From an uncultured Lachnospiraceae bacterium (GTDB taxonomy: Bacteria; Bacillota; Clostridia; Lachnospirales; Lachnospiraceae), in the NCBI GenBank assembly GCA_900555195.1, contig USKC01000187.1, positions 1-6,342 on the forward strand: 6,342 nucleotides of DNA. The letters run 5' to 3'. The notes beneath the pieces were generated by a model. It did no database searches. It worked only from the letters and a program-made list of their open reading frames with translations, and was not told the origin of the DNA. The position numbers were made by a program, and so were the translations under genes. Of this stretch, positions 1 to 6,175 are shown one piece after another. How positions within the stretch are numbered: position 1 is the stretch's first letter; each line of letters opens with the position of its first letter.

Positions 1-150
1 GCCGGCGTTTTTAGAGGCCCCCTGAAAAGGCACAGGGGCGGCAGAGGGCAGGCGGGGCAATGCGCCGGGCGGAGGGGACAATATTTTTTATCTGTCCTTC
101 ATAAGGGATGAAAAGTGGAGAAACAAGGTCGTTTTTTCCGGATACGGATA

Positions 151-178
151 TTGAAGGTTTGGGGCAAACAGGTATAAT
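151..178 (+). promoter_or_regulatory. Sigma-A-like promoter of the GH105-GH112 operon
   Basis: A -35-like TTGAAG (151-156) and a perfect -10 TATAAT (173-178) are separated by 16 bases. Transcription would start near 185, giving a leader of about 65 bases before the ATG at 251. The leader holds a small hairpin, CCTTCC (217-222) with GGAGGG (226-231), just upstream of the ribosome binding site. No clear catabolite-repression or regulator operator was recognised. Function is inferred from motif match and position only. Confidence 0.6.
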
Positions 179-250
179 GAAAGCATAGGAAAATAGGGGC
201 CGCATGATGGCCGGAGCCTTCCCCCGGAGGGTTTCAAGAACGGAGGAGAT

Positions 251-1303
251 ATGTTGAAGCTGGAATACGATAAGAGGCAGATCGAAGATGTGATCGACCG
301 CATCGTACATAAAACCATGAGCATGGATTTGACATGGGACTGGCCCTGCGGCGTCGCTTACTACGGAATCAGCGAAGCGTATGAAAAGACGAAAAAGGAA
401 GAATACCTGCAGCTGATGAAGGAGCGGATTGACGAACTGATCGATCTGGGACTGCCGAAGGTGTGGACGGTGAACGCCTGCGCCATGGGACACTGCCTGA
501 TCACCCTGTATGAGGCCACCGGAGAGCAGAAGTATTGGGATCTGGTGATGAGCAAGGTGGAGTATCTGGAAAAGGATGCCCTCCGTTTCGGAGAACGGGT
601 GCTGCAGCATACGGTGTCCGCCGGGAATGATTTTCCGGAACAGGCTTGGGCGGATACGCTGTTCATGGCGGCCTTCTTCCTGCTGCGGGTTGGGGTGAAA
701 CTGAAGGATGAAGCGATCATCGAAGATGCGCTGAATCAGTGGTATTGGCATATCAAATATCTTCAGAACCCAGGCAGCGGGTTATATTACCATGGTTACA
801 ACAACATCACCAAAGATCACATGTCCGGAATCTATTGGGGGCGGGCCAATGCCTGGGCTGCTTATACCATGTCCCAGGTGGGGGAGCGCCTGCCGGAGTG
901 CTACCTCTACCCCAAATATATGGATGTGGCCGGTTCCCTGAATGAGCAGCTTGCAGCCCTGAAGGGCCTGCAGACGGAAAACGGCCTGTGGCGCACGGTG
1001 CTGGACGATCCGCTTTCCTATGAGGAGATATCCGCTTCGGCAGGGATTGCGGCGGCCATGCTGGAAAGGGGAAATCCGCTGCATTCCAAATATATCAACA
1101 AGGCGATCAGGGGTCTTCTTGCCAATGTGAGCGAGGAGGGCAAGGTGATGAACGTGTCCGGCGGAACGGCGGTGATGAAGGACATTGAAGGATACCGGGG
1201 TATTTCCAGGGATTGGATCCAGGGTTGGGGACAGGGTCTGGCGCTGGCGTTTTTCTCCAAGCTGCTGGTATCGGGAGAGATTGAGAAGGACGGCGCGCTG
1301 TAG
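251..1303 (+). CDS. GH105 unsaturated rhamnogalacturonyl hydrolase-like protein
   Basis: This 350-residue protein matches the GH88/GH105 (alpha/alpha)6-barrel family. Known members use water to cleave an unsaturated uronic acid from the non-reducing end of pectin-lyase products such as delta-GalA-rhamnose. No signal peptide is visible, so it should act in the cytoplasm on imported disaccharides. Family signatures seen: WADTLFMA (133-140, where D135 aligns with the proposed acid/base Asp143 of Bacillus YteR), GLYYHGY around 177, WGRANAW (196-202), EISASAG near 260 and GWGQG near the C-terminus. Length is normal for GH105. One oddity is N75 in VNACAMGH, where remembered relatives carry an Asp. 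The start at 251 follows GGAGG (242-246) with a short 4-base gap. It is the first gene of a two-gene unit with the GH112 phosphorylase 80 bases downstream. Family assignment is firm; the exact substrate (rhamnogalacturonan versus another unsaturated glycuronide) is inferred from the neighbour. Confidence 0.9.
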   Translation: MLKLEYDKRQIEDVIDRIVHKTMSMDLTWDWPCGVAYYGISEAYEKTKKEEYLQLMKERIDELIDLGLPKVWTVNACAMGHCLITLYEATGEQKYWDLVMSKVEYLEKDALRFGERVLQHTVSAGNDFPEQAWADTLFMAAFFLLRVGVKLKDEAIIEDALNQWYWHIKYLQNPGSGLYYHGYNNITKDHMSGIYWGRANAWAAYTMSQVGERLPECYLYPKYMDVAGSLNEQLAALKGLQTENGLWRTVLDDPLSYEEISASAGIAAAMLERGNPLHSKYINKAIRGLLANVSEEGKVMNVSGGTAVMKDIEGYRGISRDWIQGWGQGLALAFFSKLLVSGEIEKDGAL

Positions 1304-1383
1304 GGCGGATGTCTTCAAAGGCAGCAGTTTGGATTTGTCTGAACGGTTACCTTCAAATAGATAGAAGAAATAGGAGATGGAAT

Positions 1384-3561
1384 ATGAGCGATAAGACGAA
1401 AAAGGGATGTTTTACCCTTCCAGGAGAGGCTGGGTATGAGAAGCTGACTCTGGAAATGGCGGAAAAATGGGGGGCGGACGTGATCCGGGACAGTGATGGA
1501 ACCGTTCTGTCCGATGAGATTCTGGATGCGGGATATGGGATTTATTCCACGATCTGCATCATCCGGGATCACAATGCCTGGGCAAAGGAGAACCAGGACA
1601 AGCTGCAGCAGTGTTTCCTGATGACGGAACCGGTAACGGCGGTTTCCGGAGAACTGACCATTTCACTGCTGAAGGATTTCTTTGAAGAGCAGTTCCGGAT
1701 CAATGACAGCGAGAACGCAAGAAAATATTGGCAGGTATATGACCGCACCACGGATACGCTTCTGGAAGAGGGCTGGAGCTATGATCCGGAAAGCGGGAGC
1801 GTGACCATTGAAGCGCCTGTGCCGTGGCATTCCTATACTGTGAGTTTTCTCGCTTACCGGATTTGGGAAGAGATTTCCATGTATAATCATACCACCAACA
1901 ACTGGGATAAGGAGCATTTGATGCAGATTGATCCCATGTATCCCGAGACCAGGGAGTATCTTAAGGAATGGATGCGCAACTGGTGTGAGACGCATCCGGC
2001 TACCACGGTGGTGCGCTTTACTTCCCTTTTCTATAACTTTGTATGGATCTGGGGAAGCGACGAGAGGCGCCGCAACCTGTTTACCGACTGGGGCTCCTAC
2101 GACTTTACCGTGAGTGAGAGGGCTTTGGATCTGTTTGAAGCGAAGTACGGCTACCGCATGACGGCGGAAGATTTCGTCAATCAGGGTAAGCTGCATGTGA
2201 CCCATATGCCCGGCAATCAGCGGAAGGCGGACTGGATGGAATTCATCAATGATTTCGTGATTTCCTTCGGAAAGAGCCTGGTGGATATTGTACATGAATA
2301 TGGCAAAAAGGCGTATGTGTTCTATGATGACAGCTGGGTGGGCCTGGAGCCCTATAATGGCCGTTTTGAAGAATTCGGCTTTGACGGGCTGATTAAATGC
2401 GTATTCTCCGGTTATGAAGCGAGGCTGTGCGCGGGCGTAAAGGTGGAGACCCATGAGCTGCGCCTGCATCCTTACCTGTTCCCTGTGGGGCTGGGCGGTG
2501 CGCCTACCTTTATGGAGGGCGGGGATCCTACGCTGGAAGCCAAGAAGTACTGGAACAGCGTGCGCAGGGCGCTGCTGCGCGAACCCATTCAGAGAATTGG
2601 GCTCGGCGGCTATCTGCATCTGGTGCAGGGTTATCCGGATTTCTGCGACTATATTGAACAGGTGGCGGATGAATTCCGCACGATCGGCACGTTCCATACG
2701 GAAGGGAAGCCCTGCAGCATCCGCACAAAGGTGGCGGTTCTGCATTATTGGGGCCGTTTACGTTCCTGGACGCTGTCCGGCCATTTCCATGAGACCTATA
2801 AGAACGACCTGATCCATATCAACGAGGCATTGTCCGGCCTGCCTGTGGATGTTTCTTTCATCAGCTTTGAGGATGTGAAGAACGGAGCGCTGGACGGGGT
2901 GGATGTGGTTATCAACGCCGGCTTCGCAGGAAGCGCCTGGAGCGGCGGAGATGTGTGGAAAGATCCCGAAGTCGTAGAGAAGCTGACGCAGTTCGTATAT
3001 GAGGGCGGCGCGTTCATCGGCGTGGGCGAACCTTCTGCCGTGGAAGGATTCAACACCTTTTTCCGCATGGCGCCAGTGCTGGGCGTGGATGAAGATACGG
3101 GCGCGCGCATCTGCCATGGGAAATGGGCGTTTGAGGCGAAGGACAGCCTGGGCATCATGCCGGAAGGAAGTTATGTGAAGAACACAGGTGACTACCGCAA
3201 AGGCGTGATCTATCTGACGGATCCGGATACCAAGGTTCTGGCCAAGGACGGCGAGGTCCCTACATTTACGGTACATAACTTCGGCAAAGGGATGGGCATC
3301 TATCTGGCTTCCTTTGAGAAGACCATTGAGAACACCAGGATGCTTCTGAATCTGATCCGCCTGGCCGGCAGGGAAGAGGATGATAAATATCTGACGGATA
3401 ACGTCTATACGGAATGCGCATACTATCCGGCCAGCGGCCAGCTCGTGGTGATCAATAACAGCGACACGGAGCAGAAAACAGGCGTTATGACCGATGAAGG
3501 CAGGGTGGAAGTGACGCTGGAGCCCTATGCTACGGTGATGGTGAAGCTGGGGAAGGATTGA
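1384..3561 (+). CDS. GH112 galactoside phosphorylase, probably D-galactosyl-1,4-L-rhamnose phosphorylase type
   Basis: A 725-residue cytoplasmic protein of family GH112, the lacto-N-biose/galacto-N-biose phosphorylase family. These enzymes use phosphate to split a beta-galactoside into alpha-galactose 1-phosphate and a free sugar. The N-terminal FTLPGEAGYEKL and IRDSDGT (34-40), the NHTTNNW segment (168-174), VVRFT (209-213) and DDSWVGLEP (315-323, with D316 in the general-acid position) are family hallmarks. A barrel domain is followed by a Rossmann-like middle domain (about 440-640) and a small C-terminal beta domain. The start at 1384 is preferred over 1309 because AGGAG (1372-1376) lies 7 bases upstream and the protein then begins like other GH112 members. 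Near the acceptor site it has EEI (162-164) and FSGYEAR, where remembered lacto-N-biose enzymes have DPV and GDGTTTR. With the GH105 neighbour this suggests galactosyl-rhamnose rather than lacto-N-biose as substrate. Family is certain; the substrate is an inference. Confidence 0.93.
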   Translation: MSDKTKKGCFTLPGEAGYEKLTLEMAEKWGADVIRDSDGTVLSDEILDAGYGIYSTICIIRDHNAWAKENQDKLQQCFLMTEPVTAVSGELTISLLKDFFEEQFRINDSENARKYWQVYDRTTDTLLEEGWSYDPESGSVTIEAPVPWHSYTVSFLAYRIWEEISMYNHTTNNWDKEHLMQIDPMYPETREYLKEWMRNWCETHPATTVVRFTSLFYNFVWIWGSDERRRNLFTDWGSYDFTVSERALDLFEAKYGYRMTAEDFVNQGKLHVTHMPGNQRKADWMEFINDFVISFGKSLVDIVHEYGKKAYVFYDDSWVGLEPYNGRFEEFGFDGLIKCVFSGYEARLCAGVKVETHELRLHPYLFPVGLGGAPTFMEGGDPTLEAKKYWNSVRRALLREPIQRIGLGGYLHLVQGYPDFCDYIEQVADEFRTIGTFHTEGKPCSIRTKVAVLHYWGRLRSWTLSGHFHETYKNDLIHINEALSGLPVDVSFISFEDVKNGALDGVDVVINAGFAGSAWSGGDVWKDPEVVEKLTQFVYEGGAFIGVGEPSAVEGFNTFFRMAPVLGVDEDTGARICHGKWAFEAKDSLGIMPEGSYVKNTGDYRKGVIYLTDPDTKVLAKDGEVPTFTVHNFGKGMGIYLASFEKTIENTRMLLNLIRLAGREEDDKYLTDNVYTECAYYPASGQLVVINNSDTEQKTGVMTDEGRVEVTLEPYATVMVKLGKD

Positions 3562-3620
3562 AGATAGAAGATGGTTTCGGGCATATGGATTATGCCGGGT
3601 AACGATTTAGGTGTTAAAAA

Positions 3621-3666
3621 AGGCGTCCCGCCTGCAGGAAAAACTGCGGGTGGGGCGCCTTTTTTT
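3621..3666 (+). terminator. Rho-independent terminator of the GH105-GH112 operon
   Basis: A 17-base-pair stem, 3621-3637 with 3644-3660 (all paired, with three G-U wobbles in RNA), encloses the loop GAAAAA and ends in a run of seven T (3660-3666). It lies 60 bases after the GH112 stop codon. An A-run (3616-3620) precedes the stem, so it could also stop transcription coming from the opposite direction. Confidence 0.95.
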
Positions 3667-3756
3667 GTGTGCGCCGGGCTGGGTATTGCATGCCGTTCAG
3701 GCTCGATGGAATGATTGAGAGAACGCATCTTCCTTTCTGAGTGAGAGAAAGAGTGT

Positions 3757-3782
3757 TGCTTATAGTCCGTTGACTCATAGAC
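3757..3782 (+). promoter_or_regulatory. C-box: paired operator of a restriction-modification controller protein
   Basis: Two half-operators lie side by side: TGCTTATAGTC (3757-3767) and GACTCATAGAC (3772-3782), separated by CGTT. The remembered C-box layout is GACTnnnAGTC, a four-base spacer close to CGTG, then GACTnnnAGTC. The left copy matches GACTTATAGTC at 9 of 11 bases and the right copy matches GACTCATAGTC at 10 of 11. The right copy overlaps the -35 of the promoter at 3770-3799. In known systems a first C dimer on the left site activates, and a second on the right site represses. The site lies 53 bases upstream of a C-protein-like gene, which supports the call. A short inverted repeat, CTTTCT/AGAAAG (3733-3751), sits just upstream with no assigned role. 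Confidence 0.85.
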
Positions 3783-3799
3783 AACCTCCTTTTTACAAT
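3770..3799 (+). promoter_or_regulatory. Autoregulated promoter of the controller gene
   Basis: TTGACT (3770-3775) and TACAAT (3794-3799), each one mismatch from consensus, are 18 bases apart. The -35 lies at the junction of the C-box spacer and its right half-site, so a bound controller protein would touch or cover it. Predicted initiation is near 3806, leaving a leader of about 30 bases with GAGGG (3822-3826) ahead of the ATG at 3836. Confidence 0.7.
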
Positions 3800-3835
3800 G
3801 AGGAAGAAAGAAACGAAAACAGAGGGAAATGAAGG

Positions 3836-4042
3836 ATGATCAAAGAAATCGTTGGAGGCCGGATCCGGCAGCTGAGGATAGAACAGAATTTGAGTCAGGA
3901 GAAGCTGGCCTTGAAAGCGGGGATTGACCGCACTTATCTGGCCAGTGTGGAAGCTGGCCGACGCAACATTTCCATTGTAAATTTAGAAAAACTGATTCTT
4001 GCCCTGGAAACGACGTTTGAACGGTTTTTCCAGGGAATATAG
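3836..4042 (+). CDS. Restriction-modification controller (C) protein, XRE-type helix-turn-helix regulator
   Basis: A 68-residue all-helical DNA-binding protein of the Xre/Cro-CI class. The helix-turn-helix runs from about residue 18 (NLSQEKLALKAGIDRTYLAS), with recognition helix DRTYLASVEAGRRN (31-44). The DRTY and RN-containing pattern is that of the C proteins that time restriction enzyme expression, such as C.Esp1396I. Identification is strengthened by the near-consensus C-box directly upstream. As a dimer it should bind that operator, first activating and then repressing its own promoter and any co-transcribed endonuclease gene. The start is fixed by an in-frame TGA at 3830-3832 and by GAGGG nine bases upstream. 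The gene is intact although the endonuclease gene after it is broken and no methyltransferase gene is in the window. An unrelated small Xre regulator is the alternative, but less likely. Confidence 0.88.
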   Translation: MIKEIVGGRIRQLRIEQNLSQEKLALKAGIDRTYLASVEAGRRNISIVNLEKLILALETTFERFFQGI

Positions 4043-4052
4043 CTTGCTTTTC

Positions 4053-4517
4053 ATGGGAAATGCCCTTTGGGCGGACGGGAAACCCTGTGATTTGATATTA
4101 ATATTTTTGAAGCGCTTGGTATGAGGAATCTCAGCGGCCTGGTCGGTGAATATTTTGTTAAGAGTGTACAGCGCTTTTCGGCAGATGCGCTGTGCCTTAA
4201 CCTGCACCAGGACGGCTATCCGGATCTTTTGCTGACGAATACGCCGGAACGTATGGAGTATTACCAGACGCTCTATATGGTCCAAAATGGGAAAAGCATT
4301 ATTCAGCCCGTATCGATATGGAGGCATTGAGGTGAAAGCCACTTGCGGAAGCACGCCTCCGGCTTCTGTTATGCCCAAACCGTTGATCGGAGAACAGAGA
4401 ATTACAAAAGTGAACTCCTTTGACTGGAAGGCGCATTACAGGGAAACCAATAATCTGTTGGCTAGAAAGCAGTCATGCCCGGATACAGTTACAGTTCAGC
4501 CGAAAGCTGAACTGTAA
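4053..4517 (+). pseudogene. Decayed type II restriction endonuclease (frameshifted and truncated)
   Basis: Pieces of one nuclease lie in shifted frames. The frame from 4091 to 4330 reads through DINIFEALGMRNLSG, VGEYF and HQDGYPDLLLTN. The frame overlapping it from 4287 reads FSPYRYGGIEVKATCG, then DWKAHYRETNNLL. GYPD followed by EVK fits a PD-(D/E)xK nuclease core, and the WKAHxRETNNL segment resembles one I recall in type II endonucleases. Removing one base from the run GGGAAAA (4288-4294) joins the two frames as QNGKALFSPYRYGG. Homology-like sequence begins before the ATG at 4121. An ATG at 4053, ten bases after the controller stop, would connect if one T were restored near 4092. After RETNNLL (ending about 4460) the reading becomes unrelated and stops inside a hairpin, so the C-terminal part is missing. 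The specific family and recognition sequence are unknown. A sequencing error could explain a frameshift but not the truncation. Confidence 0.75.
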
Positions 4518-4518
4518 C
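4488..4518. repeat. Perfect 13-bp stem-loop palindrome
   Basis: GTTACAGTTCAGC (4488-4500) and its exact reverse complement (4506-4518) enclose the loop CGAAA. It contains the stop codon of the truncated endonuclease frame. There is no T-run on either side, so it is not a standard terminator. It could be a REP-like intergenic palindrome, an end of a small mobile element, or a bidirectional transcription barrier. Confidence 0.75.
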
Positions 4519-4530
4519 AATGAAAACACA

Positions 4531-4572
4531 GGAACCGCAACAGCCCAGATCTGCCGGAACTGTTGCGGTACC
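4531..4572 (-). terminator. Possible terminator downstream of the MATE gene
   Basis: GGAACCGCAACAG (4531-4543) pairs with CTGTTGCGGTACC (4560-4572) with one mismatch, around a 16-base loop. Read on the minus strand the stem is followed by TGTGTTTTC, a weak T-rich tail, about 76 bases after the MATE stop codon. Position suits a MATE terminator, but the long loop and poor tail make it uncertain. Confidence 0.4.
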
Positions 4573-4600
4573 CTATAATCATTCAGACAATCTTGTGTGC

Positions 4601-4633
4601 GCCTGACAAGCACAAATGGGTTGTCTGTCAGGC
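4601..4633. other. Stem-loop in the MATE 3' region
   Basis: GCCTGACA (4601-4608) pairs perfectly with TGTCAGGC (4626-4633), with a 17-base loop that can form a small inner ACAA/TTGT helix. It lies 15 bases past the MATE stop codon on the minus strand, without a T-run. It may stabilise or help end the transcript. Confidence 0.45.
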
Positions 4634-4648
4634 TGTCACATTCTTCTG

Positions 4649-6037
4649 CTACATCCGTATCAAAGCCAGACTTCCCGGCCGTTTCAGATAGCGGTGGTAT
4701 ACGATCAGGTAGGCCGTCGTGGAGGTCAGAAAGCTGATGCCGTCCGCCACAGGCTCCGCATAGAAAGCGCTGGCAGCAGTGAATAGGAATGGCAGCAGGC
4801 AGGTGGCCGCAAAATAGGTGGCCTTGCGGAACAAGGACAGGAAGAGGGAAAGCCTGGTCAGTCCCAGGGCCGTTAGAGAATCCACGAAGGTGTATTGAAA
4901 GCTCAGCGGGATAATCATCAGGGTAAAGGCGCGGATCCCCCACACGGAGAGCTCGATATTTTCCGGGATATCCGTAAAGATACGGACAAAGGCGGAAGGC
5001 AGGAAGCGGGAGACCAGAAACATGAGTGTGGTAAAACCGATGCATAGAAGCAGAACGCACAGCACGATTTTCCGGATGCGCTCCTGGCTGCCGGCGCCGT
5101 AGTTATAACTGATGAGCGGCTGGGAACCGCCGGTGATGCCCAGCATGGGAGAGGTGATGAGCATCATATAACTCTGGACGATGGTGGCGCAGGTGATGAG
5201 CGTATCGCCGTATCCCGGGCCGCCGTGATACTGCAGAACAGCGTTCATGGCGATAATGATGACGCTGTCTGTTGCCAGGATCAAAAAGGGAGAGAAACCT
5301 AATGCAGCGATCCGTTTTGCAAGAGCCCATTCCGGCTTCCGTAAACGGAGAGGCACGGGCATGCTTTTACGGAAAAGAACGCAGAGCACAAAGATGCAGG
5401 AAGACATCTGTGCCAGGACTGTAGCCACGGCAGCGCCCGCGATATTCATATGAAAGCCGAACATGAATACCGGATCCAGAATGATATTAACAACAGCGCC
5501 GATCAGAGTAGTCACCATACCCAGCAGAGGAAAGCCCTGCGCAGTGATGAAATAATTCATCCCCATGGAAAGCAGCGCGAAAAAGGTGCCGCAGGTATAG
5601 ATGGTCAGATAAGTATCCGCATAGGGAAAAGAAGCCTCGCTGGCTCCAAACCAGTGAAGCAGCACATCTTTGCTCAACAGGAACAGAAAGGTCAGCACCG
5701 CGGAAAGGATGAGCAGCAGACTGAAGCAGTTTCCCAGGATCCGTTCCGCTTCCTTTTTATTATCCTGTCCCAGGCGCATGGAGAAGAGAATGGAACCTCC
5801 GATGCCGATCAGCGTGGCGAAGGAAGACAGCAGAGTGATGATCGGGGCGCATACACCTGCCCCCGCCAGAGAAATCGCCCCAATTGAGGGAATGTTTCCG
5901 ATATAAATGCGATCTACGATGCTGTACAGCACATTTACAAACTGAGCGACCATAAACGGGATGGAAATCCTCAGAACCAGGGACGGAACGGAGTCCTTCC
6001 CGAAATCATTCACATGTTTTGCTCTGGCAGCGGCCAT
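4649..6037 (-). CDS. MATE-family multidrug efflux transporter (MepA-like)
   Basis: A 462-residue inner-membrane protein with about 12 hydrophobic helices in two related halves, the standard size for MATE exporters. Such proteins expel drugs or metabolites, often organic cations, using a sodium or proton gradient. Visible features are VDRIYIGN (41-48) after the first helix, the ITAQGFPLLGM and VNIILDPVFMFG stretch (164-194), GAAVATVLAQ (201-210) and, in the second half, GITGGSQPLISYNYGAG (300-316). The last is characteristic of the MepA-like bacterial group. The start ATG (6035-6037) is supported by an AGAGGTG ribosome binding site (6043-6049) five bases upstream. The gene is convergent with the controller/endonuclease remnant and appears monocistronic in the window. 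A promoter, a possible leader peptide and a hairpin lie upstream. The natural substrate cannot be predicted. The family call is very secure. Confidence 0.95.
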   Translation of the reverse strand: MAAARAKHVNDFGKDSVPSLVLRISIPFMVAQFVNVLYSIVDRIYIGNIPSIGAISLAGAGVCAPIITLLSSFATLIGIGGSILFSMRLGQDNKKEAERILGNCFSLLLILSAVLTFLFLLSKDVLLHWFGASEASFPYADTYLTIYTCGTFFALLSMGMNYFITAQGFPLLGMVTTLIGAVVNIILDPVFMFGFHMNIAGAAVATVLAQMSSCIFVLCVLFRKSMPVPLRLRKPEWALAKRIAALGFSPFLILATDSVIIIAMNAVLQYHGGPGYGDTLITCATIVQSYMMLITSPMLGITGGSQPLISYNYGAGSQERIRKIVLCVLLLCIGFTTLMFLVSRFLPSAFVRIFTDIPENIELSVWGIRAFTLMIIPLSFQYTFVDSLTALGLTRLSLFLSLFRKATYFAATCLLPFLFTAASAFYAEPVADGISFLTSTTAYLIVYHRYLKRPGSLALIRM

Positions 6038-6051
6038 AACAGCACCTCTTT

Positions 6052-6078
6052 CTTCCTCCGGATGTCCGGACTTGGAAG
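6052..6078 (-). promoter_or_regulatory. Bulged hairpin just upstream of the MATE ribosome binding site
   Basis: On the minus strand CTTCC, a bulge AAG, TCCGG, the loop ACAT, then CCGGA and GGAAG form ten base pairs in two stacked helices. The hairpin ends three bases from the AGAGGTG ribosome binding site. It could influence translation initiation or RNA stability. No match to a known riboswitch was recognised. Confidence 0.4.
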
Positions 6079-6097
6079 CCTTTCCTGACGTATATTT

Positions 6098-6175
6098 TCA
6101 CGATATGACTGTAGGCGGGACAAAGACCCCTAGCTTGATTTCCGCTTTATCAATATTCAGAACTGCTTGAACCAT
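6098..6175 (-). CDS. Possible 25-residue leader peptide upstream of the MATE gene
   Basis: An ATG (6173-6175) opens a 25-codon frame beginning MVQAVLNIDKAEIKLG and ending PPTVIS before TGA (6098-6100), 60 bases ahead of the MATE start. It would be the first frame on a transcript from the promoter at 6202-6229, with a weak GGGA nine bases upstream. Its ATG overlaps the TAA of the frame coming in from the right end. Leader peptides that sense ribosome stalling precede some resistance genes, but nothing here proves translation. It could instead be the tail of a decayed gene or chance. Confidence 0.25.
   Translation of the reverse strand: MVQAVLNIDKAEIKLGVFVPPTVIS

Noticed and set aside
17..39. 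GC-rich hairpin CCCCTG/CAGGGG at the left end, considered as a terminator of an upstream gene
   Set aside because: The stem is only six pairs and no T-run follows.
11..751. A 246-codon minus-strand frame across the GH105 start region
   Set aside because: It is antisense to the GH105 gene and its promoter and has no recognisable domain.
1309..1383. Upstream in-frame start for the GH112 gene adding 25 residues
   Set aside because: The extra residues do not look like the GH112 N-terminus, and the ATG at 1384 has AGGAG at ideal spacing.
1663..2745. A 360-codon minus-strand frame inside the GH112 gene
   Set aside because: It is antisense to a clear GH112 protein and has a composition typical of a shadow frame.
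3525..3728. Minus-strand 67-codon frame starting near the C-box, considered as the start of a divergent methyltransferase
   Set aside because: It runs through the operon terminator and into the GH112 3' end, and shows no methyltransferase motif.
4121..4330. Independent 69-residue hypothetical protein
   Set aside because: Its content continues across a one-base shift into the next frame and is better explained as part of the broken endonuclease.
4473..5060. A 195-codon minus-strand frame overlapping the MATE gene
   Set aside because: It is a different frame of the same strand as the well-supported MATE gene and resembles no protein.
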